A DNA stretch of 64,000 nt from positions 1 to 64,000 of the forward strand of contig JABCPU010000353.1 in NCBI GenBank assembly GCA_016800925.1, read 5' to 3'. Below the pieces are notes generated by a model. That model did not search any database and was not told the origin of the DNA. It saw nothing but the letters and a program-made list of their open reading frames with translations. This DNA is from Suillus spraguei. Taxonomy: Eukaryota > Basidiomycota > Agaricomycetes > Boletales > Suillaceae. The translations under genes were made by a program, and so were the position numbers. Each line of letters begins with the position of its first letter. Within the stretch, counting starts at the first letter, position 1. Positions 35,365-46,354 of the stretch are shown one piece after another.

Positions 35365-35810
35365 TATCTAGGCCCACCCGTATATGTAATATATTTTACC
35401 TCGGCCCACCCGTCTATGTAAAATTCCCCCACATCGGCCCACCCGTCTATGCAATAAATATTTTACTGCACCCTCGGCCCACCCGTATATGTAATATTCT
35501 CTCACCTTGGCCCACCCGTATATGTAATATTCTCTCACCTCGGCCCACCCGTATATGTAATATTCTCTTACCTCGGCCCACCGTCTATGCAATAATATTT
35601 GCCTTGCATCTCTCTTCAGCCCAGCTGTCTATAATATCCTACTCTACATACTACCCAGATGAGCCCACCCATCTCTGTCGGGGATTATATCCCCTGGCCC
35701 ATCCGTCAACATTAGAAATCATGTTTCCCTCGGCCCACCCGTCTCTCCCGAAAATATAAGTCTCCCGGCCCACCCGTCTCCATCGGAAATAATATTCCCC
35801 CGGCCCATCC
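35365..35810 (-). repeat. right subterminal array of GGCCCACCCGTC motifs
   Basis: About twelve copies of GGCCCACCCGTMT, the reverse complement of the left array, spaced 30-45 bp with TATGTAATATTCTC-like spacers (for example near 35371, 35404, 35435, 35510, 35542, 35733, 35767). Confidence 0.85.
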
Positions 35811-35837
35811 GTCAACATCGAGGATATACATAACCTC

Positions 35838-35915
35838 GGCCCATCATCCGCTGGCCCGTCTTTGACGGGATATTATGTGGGTCGGGTGACCCGTATAGTA
35901 CGGAGTTTGTCACTG
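35838..35915 (-). repeat. right terminal inverted repeat of the KDZ element
   Basis: The reverse complement begins CAGTGACAAACTCCGTACTA and aligns with 18219-18297. The next bases (AAGGGGCT) do not match the left flank (ACATATTA), so no target duplication is visible. Confidence 0.85.
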
Positions 35916-35935
35916 AAGGGGCTCGACATTCTCTA

Positions 35936-37425
35936 ACAACATGTTAGAGTTGCTGCTGTAGCATCATTCTCTGGTCTACAAACGATTTCTCAAGGTCGCG
36001 ACTTTAAACAGTGGACAGGCGATGATTCGAAAGCGCTGATGAAAGTTTTTCTTCCAGCTATCGAAGGCCACGTACCTCAGACATGGTACGCGCATTTCGT
36101 GCGTTGTTGGAATTCTGTTACCTTGTCCGGCGCAACGTCATTACCGAAGATACCTTGACTCAAATCCAAGATGCCACTTCGTCATTTTCATCAATATCAC
36201 AAGGTATTTGATGTCGTCGTTCCCACCTTCTCGCTCCCCCGTCAGCACTCAATGACTCACTACTCGGACATGATCTGACTCTTGTGCCCCAAACGGACTA
36301 TGCTCATCAATAACAGAATCAAAGCACATCAAGGCAGTAAAGGAGCCTTGGCGGTGGTCAAGCAGGCACAATGCTCTTGGTCAGATGCTTGTGACCAATC
36401 AGCGCCTTGATAAGCTCGCAGCATCCCGCGTGGACTTTGATGCGCGAGGGATGCTCACTGGCACTATCTTAACAAGTGCATTAGCTGCTCTCGGTAAGTC
36501 TGAATGTTTTCTTTCTCTGAACCGTCTTCTCTCGCATACTCAACAACAATATACATTGGCAGATGAAAATGAACGAGTCGTCCCTGATATTGCACTGCAA
36601 CCAGATGCCGATGTGGTTGAACCACAACCTGGAATCGACATTGACGACGGCGAAATAGTTGATGGTCCAACGGTACTTGCTTCTGTAGCACTCGCGAGAA
36701 CTCCCCGTAAGTAACCTCTGCAATGTTTAAACTTGATCCTCATCACTGTATCACACAGAACGAAAACGGGCTCAGACAGTAGCAGCATTGGCACATGAAG
36801 TTGCCGTTCCAGATCTATGACGCCTCATTCGTCACTTCTGTTCTCTCCAGCTCAATCTGGATGATGCCCGCAACCCTGAAGACATCCAGCTGCTCGATTA
36901 CCTCGCCATGAAGGGAAGCTTCGTGTCTTCAATTCTGCTGCTGCGACGTTTCACGCCCCAGTGATCCAAGTGGCATTGGTGGCATGCGACGCGAACACAT
37001 TCGCGCATGTCCACTCTGGCGGAACGAGTACCACGCAATGATTGTATATTCATCAATACTGGTTCAGATGCTGAAGGGATGCGAGGACTCGAAAGTTGCA
37101 GAGTCATTTGTTTTTTCATTTAAACCACAACTGGGAAGTGTATCCATGCGCTCTCATACACTGGTTTGAGAAGATCAGCGATGATCCTGATGAAAACACT
37201 GGTATGTGGATGGTCGCTCCAAGCTTCCACGAGGACGGCTCGAAGAATATTGCGGTTATTCATATCGAGACGGTCTTCCGTGCAGCACACCTGAATACCT
37301 ATCTACGGTTCCGAGTATATTCCTCACACCTCAAGTTTTACCATTCTCTTGATACTTTCGACTCATTTTTTATGTCAACAAATATGCTGATCACACGCCT
37401 TCGAGATAGCGTCCTGACTGGATGA
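35936..37425 (+). pseudogene. truncated Plavaka-type transposase (C-terminal half)
   Basis: Fragments in order are FKQWTGDDSKALMKVFLPAI, then FRALLEFCYLVRRNVITEDT (about 36090), SLPRQHSMTHYSDM (about 36235), LGQMLVTNQRLDKLAASRVD and FDARGMLTG (about 36375-36465), KRAQTVAALAHEV (about 36767), VPRNDCIFINTG (about 37025) and a final CALIHWFEKISDDPDENTGMW. These are the conserved C-terminal blocks of the Plavaka (CACTA-like) transposases of Agaricomycetes. Introns at about 36495-36560 and 36713-36760 are kept. Several frame changes and stops disrupt it. The 5' part is missing and begins abruptly at the KDZ end. Confidence 0.75.
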
Positions 37426-37539
37426 CATAGGTGGGTCCTCAATTTAATTATTGGTCCGCTGCTAATTAGGTCCTAGGTACCGCCTCATCCTCCATATACC
37501 CCCTTCAGAACAACATTCGTGAACTTCGGGCCCTCCTCA

Positions 37540-37700
37540 ACTTCGAAGGAGTGTTTGAAGGTGCTCAAAGTGGATGATGAGGAGGCATATATGAAGCTTA
37601 TCGATACAGCAAAGGATACGTGCATCACCCACTTGCTGCAGCAGACGGATGCCTATCTCGATTCGCTCGCACACAGAACCCTGAACTCGCTGTCGAGGCA
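37540..37700 (+). pseudogene. fragment of a SNF2/Sth1-class chromatin remodeler gene
   Basis: SKECLKVLKVDDEEAYMKLI continues through DTAKDTCITHLLQQTDAYLD and SLA. This is the conserved post-HSA segment of Snf2/Sth1/Brg1 ATPases, where R is usual in place of the two differing residues (SKERLKAL, DTRITHLL). Only about 50 residues are present; the ATPase and bromodomain are absent. It lies in the same orientation as the Plavaka remnant and upstream of the EF2 and P4-ATPase pieces, so it is likely one of a series of captured host fragments. Confidence 0.75.
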
Positions 37701-38021
37701 TCCACGAAGTCCAGCCGTTCGTCGAGTCAGAAACCAAGCATTGACCATGGTCAATGACGGTGTTCCTGAGCCCGCTGCACAGTGCAATCGTTGACGCCTT
37801 TCAACTCCCTCCATATGCGTCTCCTTTCGTTTTTATCCTCACATGACCGCAAGACACTCACCCTCGTCGTACACGTGTAAGCAACCCGTCCTTCATCATT
37901 CACAACTCATATTTAATCATGTATTAGCCGACCCCCAGCAACTGACTTTTCCAATCTATGATCATCCTGTCGAGCGCTCCAATATTGGTCTACCACATCC
38001 CTATGGATGTCCCCCGCTTCA

Positions 38022-38212
38022 ACTACCCCACCAGGTCATGTCGACTTCTCATCAGAAGTCACAGCTGCTCTCCGTGTCACTGACAGTGCTCTCGTCGTCG
38101 TCGACTGTATCGAAGGTGTCTGCGTGCAGACAGAGATGGTGCTTTGTCAAGCACTTACGGAGCGTATCAAACCCGTCGTCATCATTAACAAGGTCGACCG
38201 TGCTTTAGCACG
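38022..38212 (+). pseudogene. elongation factor 2 fragment, 5' part
   Basis: [36 protein letters not shown] and [18 protein letters not shown] match the GTPase domain of eukaryotic EF2, including the G3 (D)xPGH and G4 NKVD motifs. It stops after NKVDRAL. The following sequence is P4-ATPase, and EF2 resumes about 1.7 kb later. Not a functional gene. Confidence 0.9.
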
Positions 38213-38214
38213 CT

Positions 38215-39900
38215 CGCTTAACGGCTTTTTTCTCCGTCCTGGCACTTTGTCATACCGTTCTCACTGCTGTCGACCCTGCGAACAGGTGCCATTGAGTACA
38301 AAGCACAATCACCTGACGAAGCTGCCCTCGTTCAAGCCGCTGCGGATGCTGGTTCATCTTTCGCGGACGTGAGAAGGAGAAACTGCTTTTGCAAACACCT
38401 TCTCGAAGGAAGAGCGGTATGAGCTGCTTAATATCCTGGAGTTCACGAGCGCACGGAAGCGAATGGCGTCATCGTCAAGAATTGGATGATCAAGACGGCA
38501 GACTGTTTTTTGCTTACGAAAGGAGCAGATAACGTCATCTTTGAGCGGCTCAAGGCTGGTGGAGATGATTTGAAAAGAACGACTGAGGCGCATCTGGAGG
38601 ACTTTTGTGAATGCTGGGCTGAGGACGTTGACTTGGCTTACAAGGTTATTCAGGGTGAGTCGGATTTAGCTCGTGCTCCCACCCACTTGGCTAAAGGGTT
38701 TTACAGATGATGAGTATGAGGCCTGGTCTGAACGCTATCATGAAGCCTCTACTGCCTGGATGATTGTGAAGGCAAGGTTGAGGCCGGTTTGTGATGAGAT
38801 GGAGCGTGAGCTGCGACTGCTTGGTGCCACTGCCATTGAAGATCGCCTCCAGGATGGTGTGCCAGAGACAATTGCTGATCTCAAAGTCGCGGGTATCAAG
38901 ATTTGGGTTGCTACTGGCGACAAGCTTGAGACTGCCATCGGTGTGTATTTATCCCCTTTTCAGGAGTCGGTCTCACAGACCTTTGATGCAGCTATCGGGC
39001 GCAGTACGAATCTCATCGCCGAAGAGTCCAATATCATCATCATCCGCGGTAGCGACCACCCGGTTCAACAACAGATGATTCAGGCCGTAGAGGAATTCTT
39101 CCCAGACAGTGGCATACTCGATGAACATGGCATCGTCACTTGCACGCCTAAATCACCATCCACAGAATCAGCCAGCGCCTTCCCCATGCGGCGGCTAAGC
39201 ACGGGGGTCCGTGATATCGTCGGAGACAACAATGGCGATCGTACTGGGGGATTTGTACTTGTCATTGATGGTGCTGCGCTGGATCACGCCCTTCATGATG
39301 ACGACCACAAGGCTCTTCTTCTCCGTCTTGCTACCCAATGCGAGGGCGTCATCTGTTTGCCGTGTTTCTCCGCTACAGAAAGCGCTTGTGGTGAAGATGG
39401 TCAAGGATGGTCTCGGCGTGATGACCCTCGCTATTGGTGATGGCGCGAACGATGTCAGCATGATCCAGGCTGCGGACGTTGGTGTCGGCATTAGTGGTGA
39501 GGAGGGTCTGCAAGCTGTCAACTCGTCGGACTATGCTATTGCACAGGTGCGTGATTTTACGCCATCTTTGATGTTTTACTTATGATAGAGTAGTTCCGGT
39601 TCCTGAAGAAATTGCTTCTTGTCCATGGTCACTGGTCTTATGCTCGCAACGGAATTATGTTAGTTCTTTCATATCTTTGCTTGATGCTGATGCTGACACT
39701 TTTCGATTGTAGGATTGTCAACTTTTTCTACAAAAACATTGTGTGTATCGGCGTTTTGTGGTGGTTCCAGATCTATTGTGGATGGAGTTCGGCTTAGTGA
39801 GCTATGCACTCGCTCAACCTGTGTAGCTGCTGACTTTCCCAACAGCGTATTGAGTATACTTACCTACTGTTCTGGAACTCGTTCTGGACGATTGCTCCTG
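38215..39900 (+). pseudogene. P4-type ATPase (phospholipid flippase) fragment inside EF2
   Basis: Blocks in order are [15 protein letters not shown], [126 protein letters not shown] and [36 protein letters not shown] and NFFYKNIVCIGVLWWF. This is the nucleotide-binding to early C-terminal membrane part of a Dnf-like flippase. The phosphorylated DKTGT, the actuator domain and most membrane helices are missing. Introns are still present (about 38656-38706, 38942-38990 and 39659-39713), so genomic DNA was captured. Frameshifts occur near 38375, 38460, 39350 and elsewhere. Confidence 0.9.
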
Positions 39901-40020
39901 TCCTCCAGCTCTACCCAGACAAGGGTACCGTTGCTTTTGGCTCAGGTCTTCATGGATGGGCTTTCAACCTCTGCCAGTTCGTTGGTCGCTACGCTAAAAA
40001 GTTCGGTGCTCACAATACCT
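39900..40020 (+). pseudogene. elongation factor 2 fragment, 3' part
   Basis: [20 protein letters not shown] followed by [15 protein letters not shown] matches EF2 about 30 residues after the point where the 5' fragment stops. The two EF2 pieces therefore once formed a continuous segment that was split by the flippase piece, with a small loss. Coding similarity fades after about 40020. Confidence 0.85.
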
Positions 40021-41165
40021 TCCCATCCAGAACTTCTCCTCTTTCTTCAAACAAACCTTCCTCACCCTCCCGCATCAAGATCATGCTCCCAGCGCCTTTA
40101 CTCTCCTAGACTTTCTGGTTCCCCGACCTAGAATCTCCCTTTGACGAAATCGACCCAGAAAAACTTGCGAAACAAGACCTCTTGCAACTCAAGTATGGAA
40201 GATGTATGCCAGGCAACAATGCGAAGGATTCGCGTTACAAGCTCGATACTATCGACGACGACGAAACGGTCGCATTACAGGCTCGATTCTATCGACGACA
40301 AAACGGTCACTTTCCGTCTCGTTCTCTGTCCCCACACCACCCCTTTGCCCTTTTCCAAAGGCTCAATGAGCCGCCTTGCCCCTCCGCGATCGCCTCTGCC
40401 TCCTCTGCAACTACCTCAGCCTGGATCGCCATATCTGCCCTAATCTCGACATCACTCCATTGCCGCTGCTTCCTCCTCTCCCACAATCAAACATGTTTGA
40501 AGCTGCCATGATGGACTGTACTTAATGCCGTCTCATTAATACAGTAGCCGCAATGAGTATATGTAGCACTTACTTCACTTATGTTGCTTGAATTGATGAA
40601 GGTGTCCTTTTGATGGCTTATCTCTGCCTTATTGCGCTGTTTGGTGTGCGCTTCATTTCGACTAATTATCACACTTGTTTGTCGCGCGCTACTTTTCGTT
40701 GAATGCGCTCAAGTAAATAAACGCAAATAAGTTGTAAATAAGTTTTTTAATTTCTCAAAAAAGCTAAGCTAAGCAATGTGTGAATTTTACTGATGGCACC
40801 ACCTATTAGTATGCAGAGATGCGTTAGACGAAGATGTGTTGGAGCTGGCACCACGCCACATACTTAGTCATTTTTCCATGTAGAACCCTGGCCCCGGATG
40901 TGTCAAAAGGCTGTAGAATCATGGTCGCCAGTCACTGGCTGGAGTATGTAGAATCCAGCTGCCGGAATATGTAGAATCAATGTAGATATATACATAATGG
41001 AATTGAATATGAAAACAGTAGCTAACCTTATGCCTGCAGGATGTAGAATTAGCTGGCTGGAGTATGTAGAATTAGTGTTAATATATATATTAGATAAATA
41101 ATTAATCAGGATTACCATGATTGAGAGCAGTGGTAGTGGCTGCCTTATGCCTGCAAGAGAATACC
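40020..41165. other. no gene recognised; short AT-rich direct repeats
   Basis: The first 500 bp have open frames with no convincing family and may be the tail of the captured block. At about 40935-41095 two copies of CTGGAGTATGTAGAAT with TATATATA-rich tails occur 95-105 bp apart. No terminal repeat marking the end of a Plavaka element was found. Confidence 0.4.
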
Positions 41166-41169
41166 AGCC

Positions 41170-41768
41170 AGCTTGATTTACACTAGTAAATCAAGGCTGG
41201 CCGTCATTGGTTTCAGGATTGCATACCGGCTGGCTTAATCCTACAGCAGTAGATCAAGGCCTGGCGGTTATTGGTTTCAGAATTGCATATCGGCCAGCCT
41301 TGATTCTACTATTGTGTCATACTGGTAGGCTTAATTCTACAATAGTAGAATCAAGGCTGGCTGTCATTGGTTTCAGGATGGCATACTGGCCGGCTTGATT
41401 CTACAACAGTCAATCAAGGCTGGCCGGTCATTGGTTTCAGGATGCATACCGGCTGGCTTTGATTCTACAACAGTAGATCAAGGCTGGCCGGTCATTGGTT
41501 TCAGGATGGCATACCAGCCGGCTTGATTCTACAACAGTAGATCAAGGCTGGCCGGTCATTGGTTTCAGGATGGCATACCAGCCGGCTTGATTATACAACA
41601 GTAGATCAAGGCTGGCCAGTCATTGGTTTCAGGATGGCATACCAGCCGGCTTGAATTTTACAAACAGTAGATCAAGTGGCTGTTATTGGTTTCAGGATGG
41701 CATACTGGCTGGCTTGATTCTACACAGTAGATAAGGCTGGCCGGTTATTGGTTTCAGGATTGCTTACT
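41170..41768. repeat. 64 bp minisatellite whose unit is a hairpin
   Basis: About nine copies of a 64 bp unit, GATGGCATACCAGCCGGCTT, GATTCTACAACAGTAGATCA, AGGCTGGCCGGTCATTGG, TTTCAG. Within each unit CCAGCCGGCTTGATTCTAC is followed after AACA by the near reverse complement GTAGATCAAGGCTGG. The array ends at the LTR of element B (41771). Confidence 0.9.
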
Positions 41769-41770
41769 GG

Positions 41771-42246
41771 TGTTACAGTCGTACATGCCCCTATTCATTC
41801 TCTTCTTTGTCTCCTTTACTTGTATATTACATAACGTGACTCTGACTCATATGCTCAACGCATCTGTACTATAGTTGCCTTCCTTCTTTGGATACGCACT
41901 TACGTTCTCACGTCTCTCTTGGTCCGTGCGCACATATTGACTATTTAAGCACATTGTATTACACTTGTATACTTTACTTTAATCTTACTGGGTTTTACCT
42001 GGAATATCCTTTGCTTAGGTCCCCAACCTAAGTCATCTTGAATCGTCTCTAAGTCTAAGCACTCCTTAGCCTTAGTCTCTATTCTCATAGAACCTCTTAG
42101 ACTTGTCTTTGAGGCTGAACCCTTGATAGTACTTGGAACACGTTCCTTGTACCTTCACCTTGTCCTCTTCTGGACATTGTAGAACTTCCCAGCAGATCGA
42201 CTGTGTCTTTTCACTGTCGCTGGTGACGCCACCCCAGTTCGTAACA
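41771..42246 (+). repeat. 5' LTR of element B
   Basis: TGTTACAGTCG to GTTCGTAACA, 476 bp, homologous to the element A LTR. Contains TATTTAAG (41943-41950) and, 25 bp later, ACTTTAATCTT (41976-41986), the presumed transcript start that pairs with the primer-binding site. Confidence 0.9.
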
Positions 42247-42247
42247 A

Positions 42248-42258
42248 AAGATTAAAGT
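42248..42258 (+). promoter_or_regulatory. self-priming primer-binding site of element B
   Basis: AAGATTAAAGT, one base after the LTR, is the exact reverse complement of 41976-41986 in the LTR, the same arrangement as in element A. Confidence 0.75.
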
Positions 42259-42380
42259 CTACCTGATAGTCGACTGTCCAGTCTCGACCCTGAACCTTGG
42301 AAACCTGATAAAGCCCTAACGGACAGCAAGAAGCGCGTGTAGGCACCAAGAAAGTATAACTCACCAGACGAATCACCATC

Positions 42381-43218
42381 ATGACGACCACTAAAGAATT
42401 TGAATACAAATCGGTCTCCAACCGTTTTGATGGAGATCAATCATGACAACTCTCTGGAGTTCATCCAATCATGCAATCTATGCTTTGATATTAACGAAAA
42501 GCTCTACACCACCAACAAGCAGAAGATCATTTTCATTACATCCTTCATGACCGAGAAGAATGCCAAATCTTGGAAAGAACAATTCCTTGCTCACGCCCAG
42601 TCAACTGATTCCTCTGGACAAAAGGTTGGTTACGGGACATTGAAGGATTTTATGAAAAGTTTCAACGAAGCTTTCGAACCAGTGGATACCAGAGGGACCG
42701 CATTAACAAAGCTCAGGGACCTCAAACAAGGAAGTGGCGATCTTCATACTTATATCGCTGACTTTGAGGCACTTGCAGCTGAGGCCCACATCACTGATGA
42801 CGCCACAAAGATTCAATTCTTCCAAGACGGCCTCAACCTAGGTATCCTAACCAAGCTTTTCATGCCAGGAGATGTCTCAGAGATATTCCGTAACGTTGTA
42901 TTGCAATGTGTTTCCATTGACAACTCCCACCACCGCCTTCTAGCATTACGAGCATGCCATGCTCCACAGCAGAAGAAGAAGAACTATGGAAACGCGCGTT
43001 ACACACCCAATCGTGATTCAAATGCAATGGTCGTAGACTGAATCTCCGATATGGAGAGATCTGAATGTATGAAAAAGGGACAATGCTTCGGATGCAAGAA
43101 GACTGGACACCGTATTCATAACTGTCCTGAAAGAAAGAAGAAAACTCCGCTCCGACAAACCGAAGTCAAAGATGAAGAAGATGAAGAAACCATAAGGCGG
43201 ATTATAGAGGATTCTTAA
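42381..43218 (+). pseudogene. Gag of element B, disrupted
   Basis: Homologous throughout to element A Gag (FMTEKNAKSWKEQF, LRDLKQGSGDLHTYIADFE, zinc knuckle CFGCKKTGHRIHNC). A frame change near 42440 and a TGA at 43039-43041 (CGA in A) break it. It ends at TAA 43216-43218, and pol continues in the -1 frame (FLNWRN-), matching the arrangement in A. Confidence 0.9.
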
Positions 43219-45429
43219 ATTGGAGAAACACGGATTCAACGTATGTTCCTCCCAATGTATTACTAAGGCTTGTACATGCTGTAGGTGAAAGAAAAGAACT
43301 TCGTATTCCCATCACCCTTCACTCGCGTACATGCTTAAAATCCGTCGACACCACCGCTGTTATTGATTCGGGCGCAGCAGGAACGTTCATTTCCGAGGAG
43401 TTTGTGAAACTCCATCGAATCACATGATGAAAACTCAAAACACTGTTTCAAGTTACTACAGTGGATGGAACTCTTATCAAAGGAGGGCTGATCATGCACT
43501 ACTGTCTCCTAGTGGTCAAAATTGACAAACGAACCATGTATGGAAAGTTCAATATCACTAAACTAGGATGAAGAGATCAAATCCTTCTGGGAATTCCGTG
43601 GTTACGCGCAATGAACCCAAGTATAGATTGGGCCACTGAAATACTTGTCCTCCCTCGAACGATGAAATCTGACAAAATTGAAATCGACTTAGACACTGAT
43701 CAAAAAAGAATGGGCTACCCCTGGCTTTCCATTGCCATCCCAAGAAATGGCAAAATTCACAACTTCCGAGACCCCTCGTCACCTTTCCTATTAACATTCC
43801 TAATGTTCCAAAAGACCCAGAACCTGAAGTACAAATGCCACATACTACAAACTCCACTCCCCGTGTACAACTGCTGCGAGCAGTATCACCGATTTCTTGC
43901 GCAGAAAAATGCAAGAATGAATCCGAGTCCAAGTATCGGACCGGACCAGAACCTATTGAGCAACAGCCAATAGAAGAACAGAAGTATGGAAAAGAAAAGC
44001 AGAAGAAGAAATCCTCGGATGGGATACGAATGTACCAAAACTATCCAAGTTTTATGTTCCTCTGAAAACTCTTCAACATACTCCTTCAGCTTCAATTGAA
44101 GACATTCCCGATGAAGAAGAAGAACCTGTGCCCTCGTTGATCCCAACAGAGGATGATGACCAATTCAACACTATGCAAGATGTCTGGCACGCGCCAGAAG
44201 TACGTGAAATTTCCTCTTACGAGCTTGGAGATGGAGAATTCCTTGTGGAATATGACACAGATGGAGTTAGTATGAGAATCATCGAAGAAGTATCCATGGA
44301 TACACCCCTCACACATGATTGAACTTCCCGACTCGAACAACTCCCCAACTACTCCTACTCTACAATCTCCCTTCCTCCCCCGAAATACAGTAATACAGCT
44401 CAGGAATTCGCGATGGATGAGAAGGAGAAGAAAAAGAAATCTTTCGAAGAATTGGTCCCAAAATATTTGCACAATTTTGCGGATGTCTTTGCCAAAGACG
44501 GACTAAACAAACTACCCCTGAACGCCCTGGTATTGATCATTGGATTGATACTAAACCTGGTTTTATCCCTCACATGTCTAAGGTTTACCTGCTATCGGAA
44601 AAAGAACGCGCTGCCATCAAAACATTTATCGACGAAAACATTGCAAAAGGCTTCATCTCAGAATCGAAGTCACCCCAAGCTAGTGGCTTCTTCTTTGTGG
44701 GAAAGAAGAGTGGAGAATTGTGTCCCTGTCAAGATTATCGCTACATCAATGATTGGACAGTCAAGAACGCTTATCCGCTCCCACTCCCTATTTCCCTCGT
44801 CGCACGCCTGCACAACGCACAGTTCTTCACGAAAATGGATATTCGGTCTGGTTATAATAATATTCACATCCATCCCGATGATCGCTGGAAAGCAGCATTT
44901 ACCACAGAATTCAGCCTCTTCGAACCAAACATCATGTTCTTTGGCCTCTGTAATTCCCCAGCAACTTTTCAAGCATACATGAATCGTACCTTCCAACAGG
45001 AAATCAATGAAGGATGGATGGTTATCTACATGGACGATATCCTGATTTTCTCCACAACAATGGCAGAACACCGCGAACAAACCAGACGGGTTTTGATGAA
45101 AATACGAAAGGAACATTTGTTCCTGAAACTGGAGAAATGCACCTTCAATGCAGAAGCAGTGGAATACCTCGGAATGATAATTTGCCCTGGACAAGTTGCT
45201 ATGGATACCGCCAAAACCAAGGGAATCGCCGAATGGCCAATTCCAAAATCTGTAAAAGATGTCCGATCATTCCTCCATTTTTGCAACTTCTACCGCACGT
45301 TCATTTCCCATTATTCTGATATCGCCCGACCACTTATTGAATTAACAAAGAAAGACAAGGTCTTTGATTGGTCACCCGCATGTATGGACACCTTTGATGA
45401 ACTGAAACAACGCTTCACATCCCAACCGG
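43200..45429 (+). pseudogene. protease and reverse transcriptase region of element B, disrupted
   Basis: Protease has [12 protein letters not shown] (about 43360), followed by tandem TGA codons at 43427-43432 (CGA CGA in A) and another stop near 43570. RT runs from about 44413, with YMDDILIFS (about 45030) and YLGMIICPGQV, the best-preserved stretch (44574-45429). RT is cut at SQPV by LTR-X at 45430; the continuation [17 protein letters not shown] resumes at 46355. Confidence 0.9.
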
Positions 45430-46354
45430 TGTAAAGATACAATCTAGCCTGGGCTGTAGATAAACCACGGCCTAAGCTAGTATGCGAGTCTTGCACTCTA
45501 CCTAGTCTGCTACTCTTGCAAGGCAAGAATGTTCGACCCTAAAGGGAATGCTAAGTTAGTATAGTCTAATAATGCCCAACCTGTGGTGCAAGACTGCCGT
45601 CGGAGGTAGCGAGATGCTAGCGGTGACCTCCGGTCTGTGGGAAACTAGCGGTAATACTAGCGGTAAGCGCAGGAAAGCGGTAGACAAGCAGGAGCGAAAG
45701 TGGTAAAATCGCGGTAGTGCATGCGGTAAAACTGCGGTAAGGCGTGGGAAACTGGCGGTAAAACAAGCGGTGAAGTGTAGCGATGAAGCGTGGGAAAGCG
45801 TAGCGCAAGCGGTGAAGCGCGGGAAAGCAGTAAAGAGCGGTGGTGCGTGCGGCAGTAAAACAATTCTTAAGAGACAGTGACTTCAGCAAAAGACTTTATT
45901 CCGTTAGAGACAGTAATGGTGACAATTCCTAAGTACCATGTGTACCATAGAGGGAAAAGTAAAAGTACCGGAATGTGCGAAGAGTCCTTTTTAACATGTA
46001 CCATGAACGGCCGGAATACATAGCGAGAACGGTAGCGAGATAGAGATATTTAGCTAAGAGGCACGCAGCAAGCAAGCGGCATCACGGAAGGTAAGGTAAG
46101 TCTTGCCGTAGCTTTAGTAATGGTGGAAATGAATATGCTACGCACCAATGGATCTTAGACGGAAATGGAATGGACAGGAGGACATCGGTAGCGAGATTCG
46201 GTAAGGGGCAAGGATCCATGGAGCAAAAACGGTACTGGCAAAGCGAAAAGGGGTAATGCTCACTATAGGGGTTTTCTCGGTAGCCACTGTAGACGGTAAC
46301 GAGACACTTGTCTAAAACGGCACTTTCATGGTCAGCGTGACTTTGTTCACTACA
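45430..46354 (+). mobile_element. solo LTR-X inserted in element B
   Basis: 925 bp from TGTAAAGATAC to CACTACA with short inverted TGTA/TACA ends. Flanked by CCGG on the left and CCAG on the right (ACCGG/ACCAG if 5 bp), a target duplication with one change. Element A shows the uninterrupted sequence here (CCAACCGGTACTCC). It is a diverged member of the family seen at 8521 and 17608. Confidence 0.85.

Larger units (their letters stand above)
18219..35915. mobile_element. 17.7 kb KDZ-class DNA transposon carrying TET/JBP-like and accessory genes
   Basis: Ends are inverted repeats: both start CAGTGA and share CCGTA-TATAC, CATAATATCCCGT, ACGGGCCAGCGGA and ATGGGCC over about 79 bp. Just inside, both ends carry inverted arrays of GACGGGTGGGCC. 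The cargo includes a CxC/KDZ transposase (minus, 26.7-23.4 kb), a broken TET/JBP dioxygenase (plus, 19.5-20.8 kb) and four other multi-exon genes. KDZ elements with linked TET/JBP genes are known from basidiomycetes. The 8 bp on either side do not match, and the left flank is Ty3 integrase while the right is Plavaka. Either the flanks have rearranged or the element sits at a junction of older elements. Confidence 0.85.

Noticed and set aside
18219..35915. Starship-like giant element
   Set aside because: No tyrosine-recombinase captain gene; it has TIRs and a KDZ transposase. The host looks like a basidiomycete, whereas Starships are known from ascomycetes.
38215..39900. Functional flippase gene
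   Set aside because: Lacks the phosphorylation motif, actuator domain and most membrane helices, contains several frameshifts, and lies inside EF2 sequence.
42180..42440. Minus-strand ORFs across the start of element B
   Set aside because: They overlap the LTR, primer-binding site and gag start on the opposite strand and have no recognisable content.
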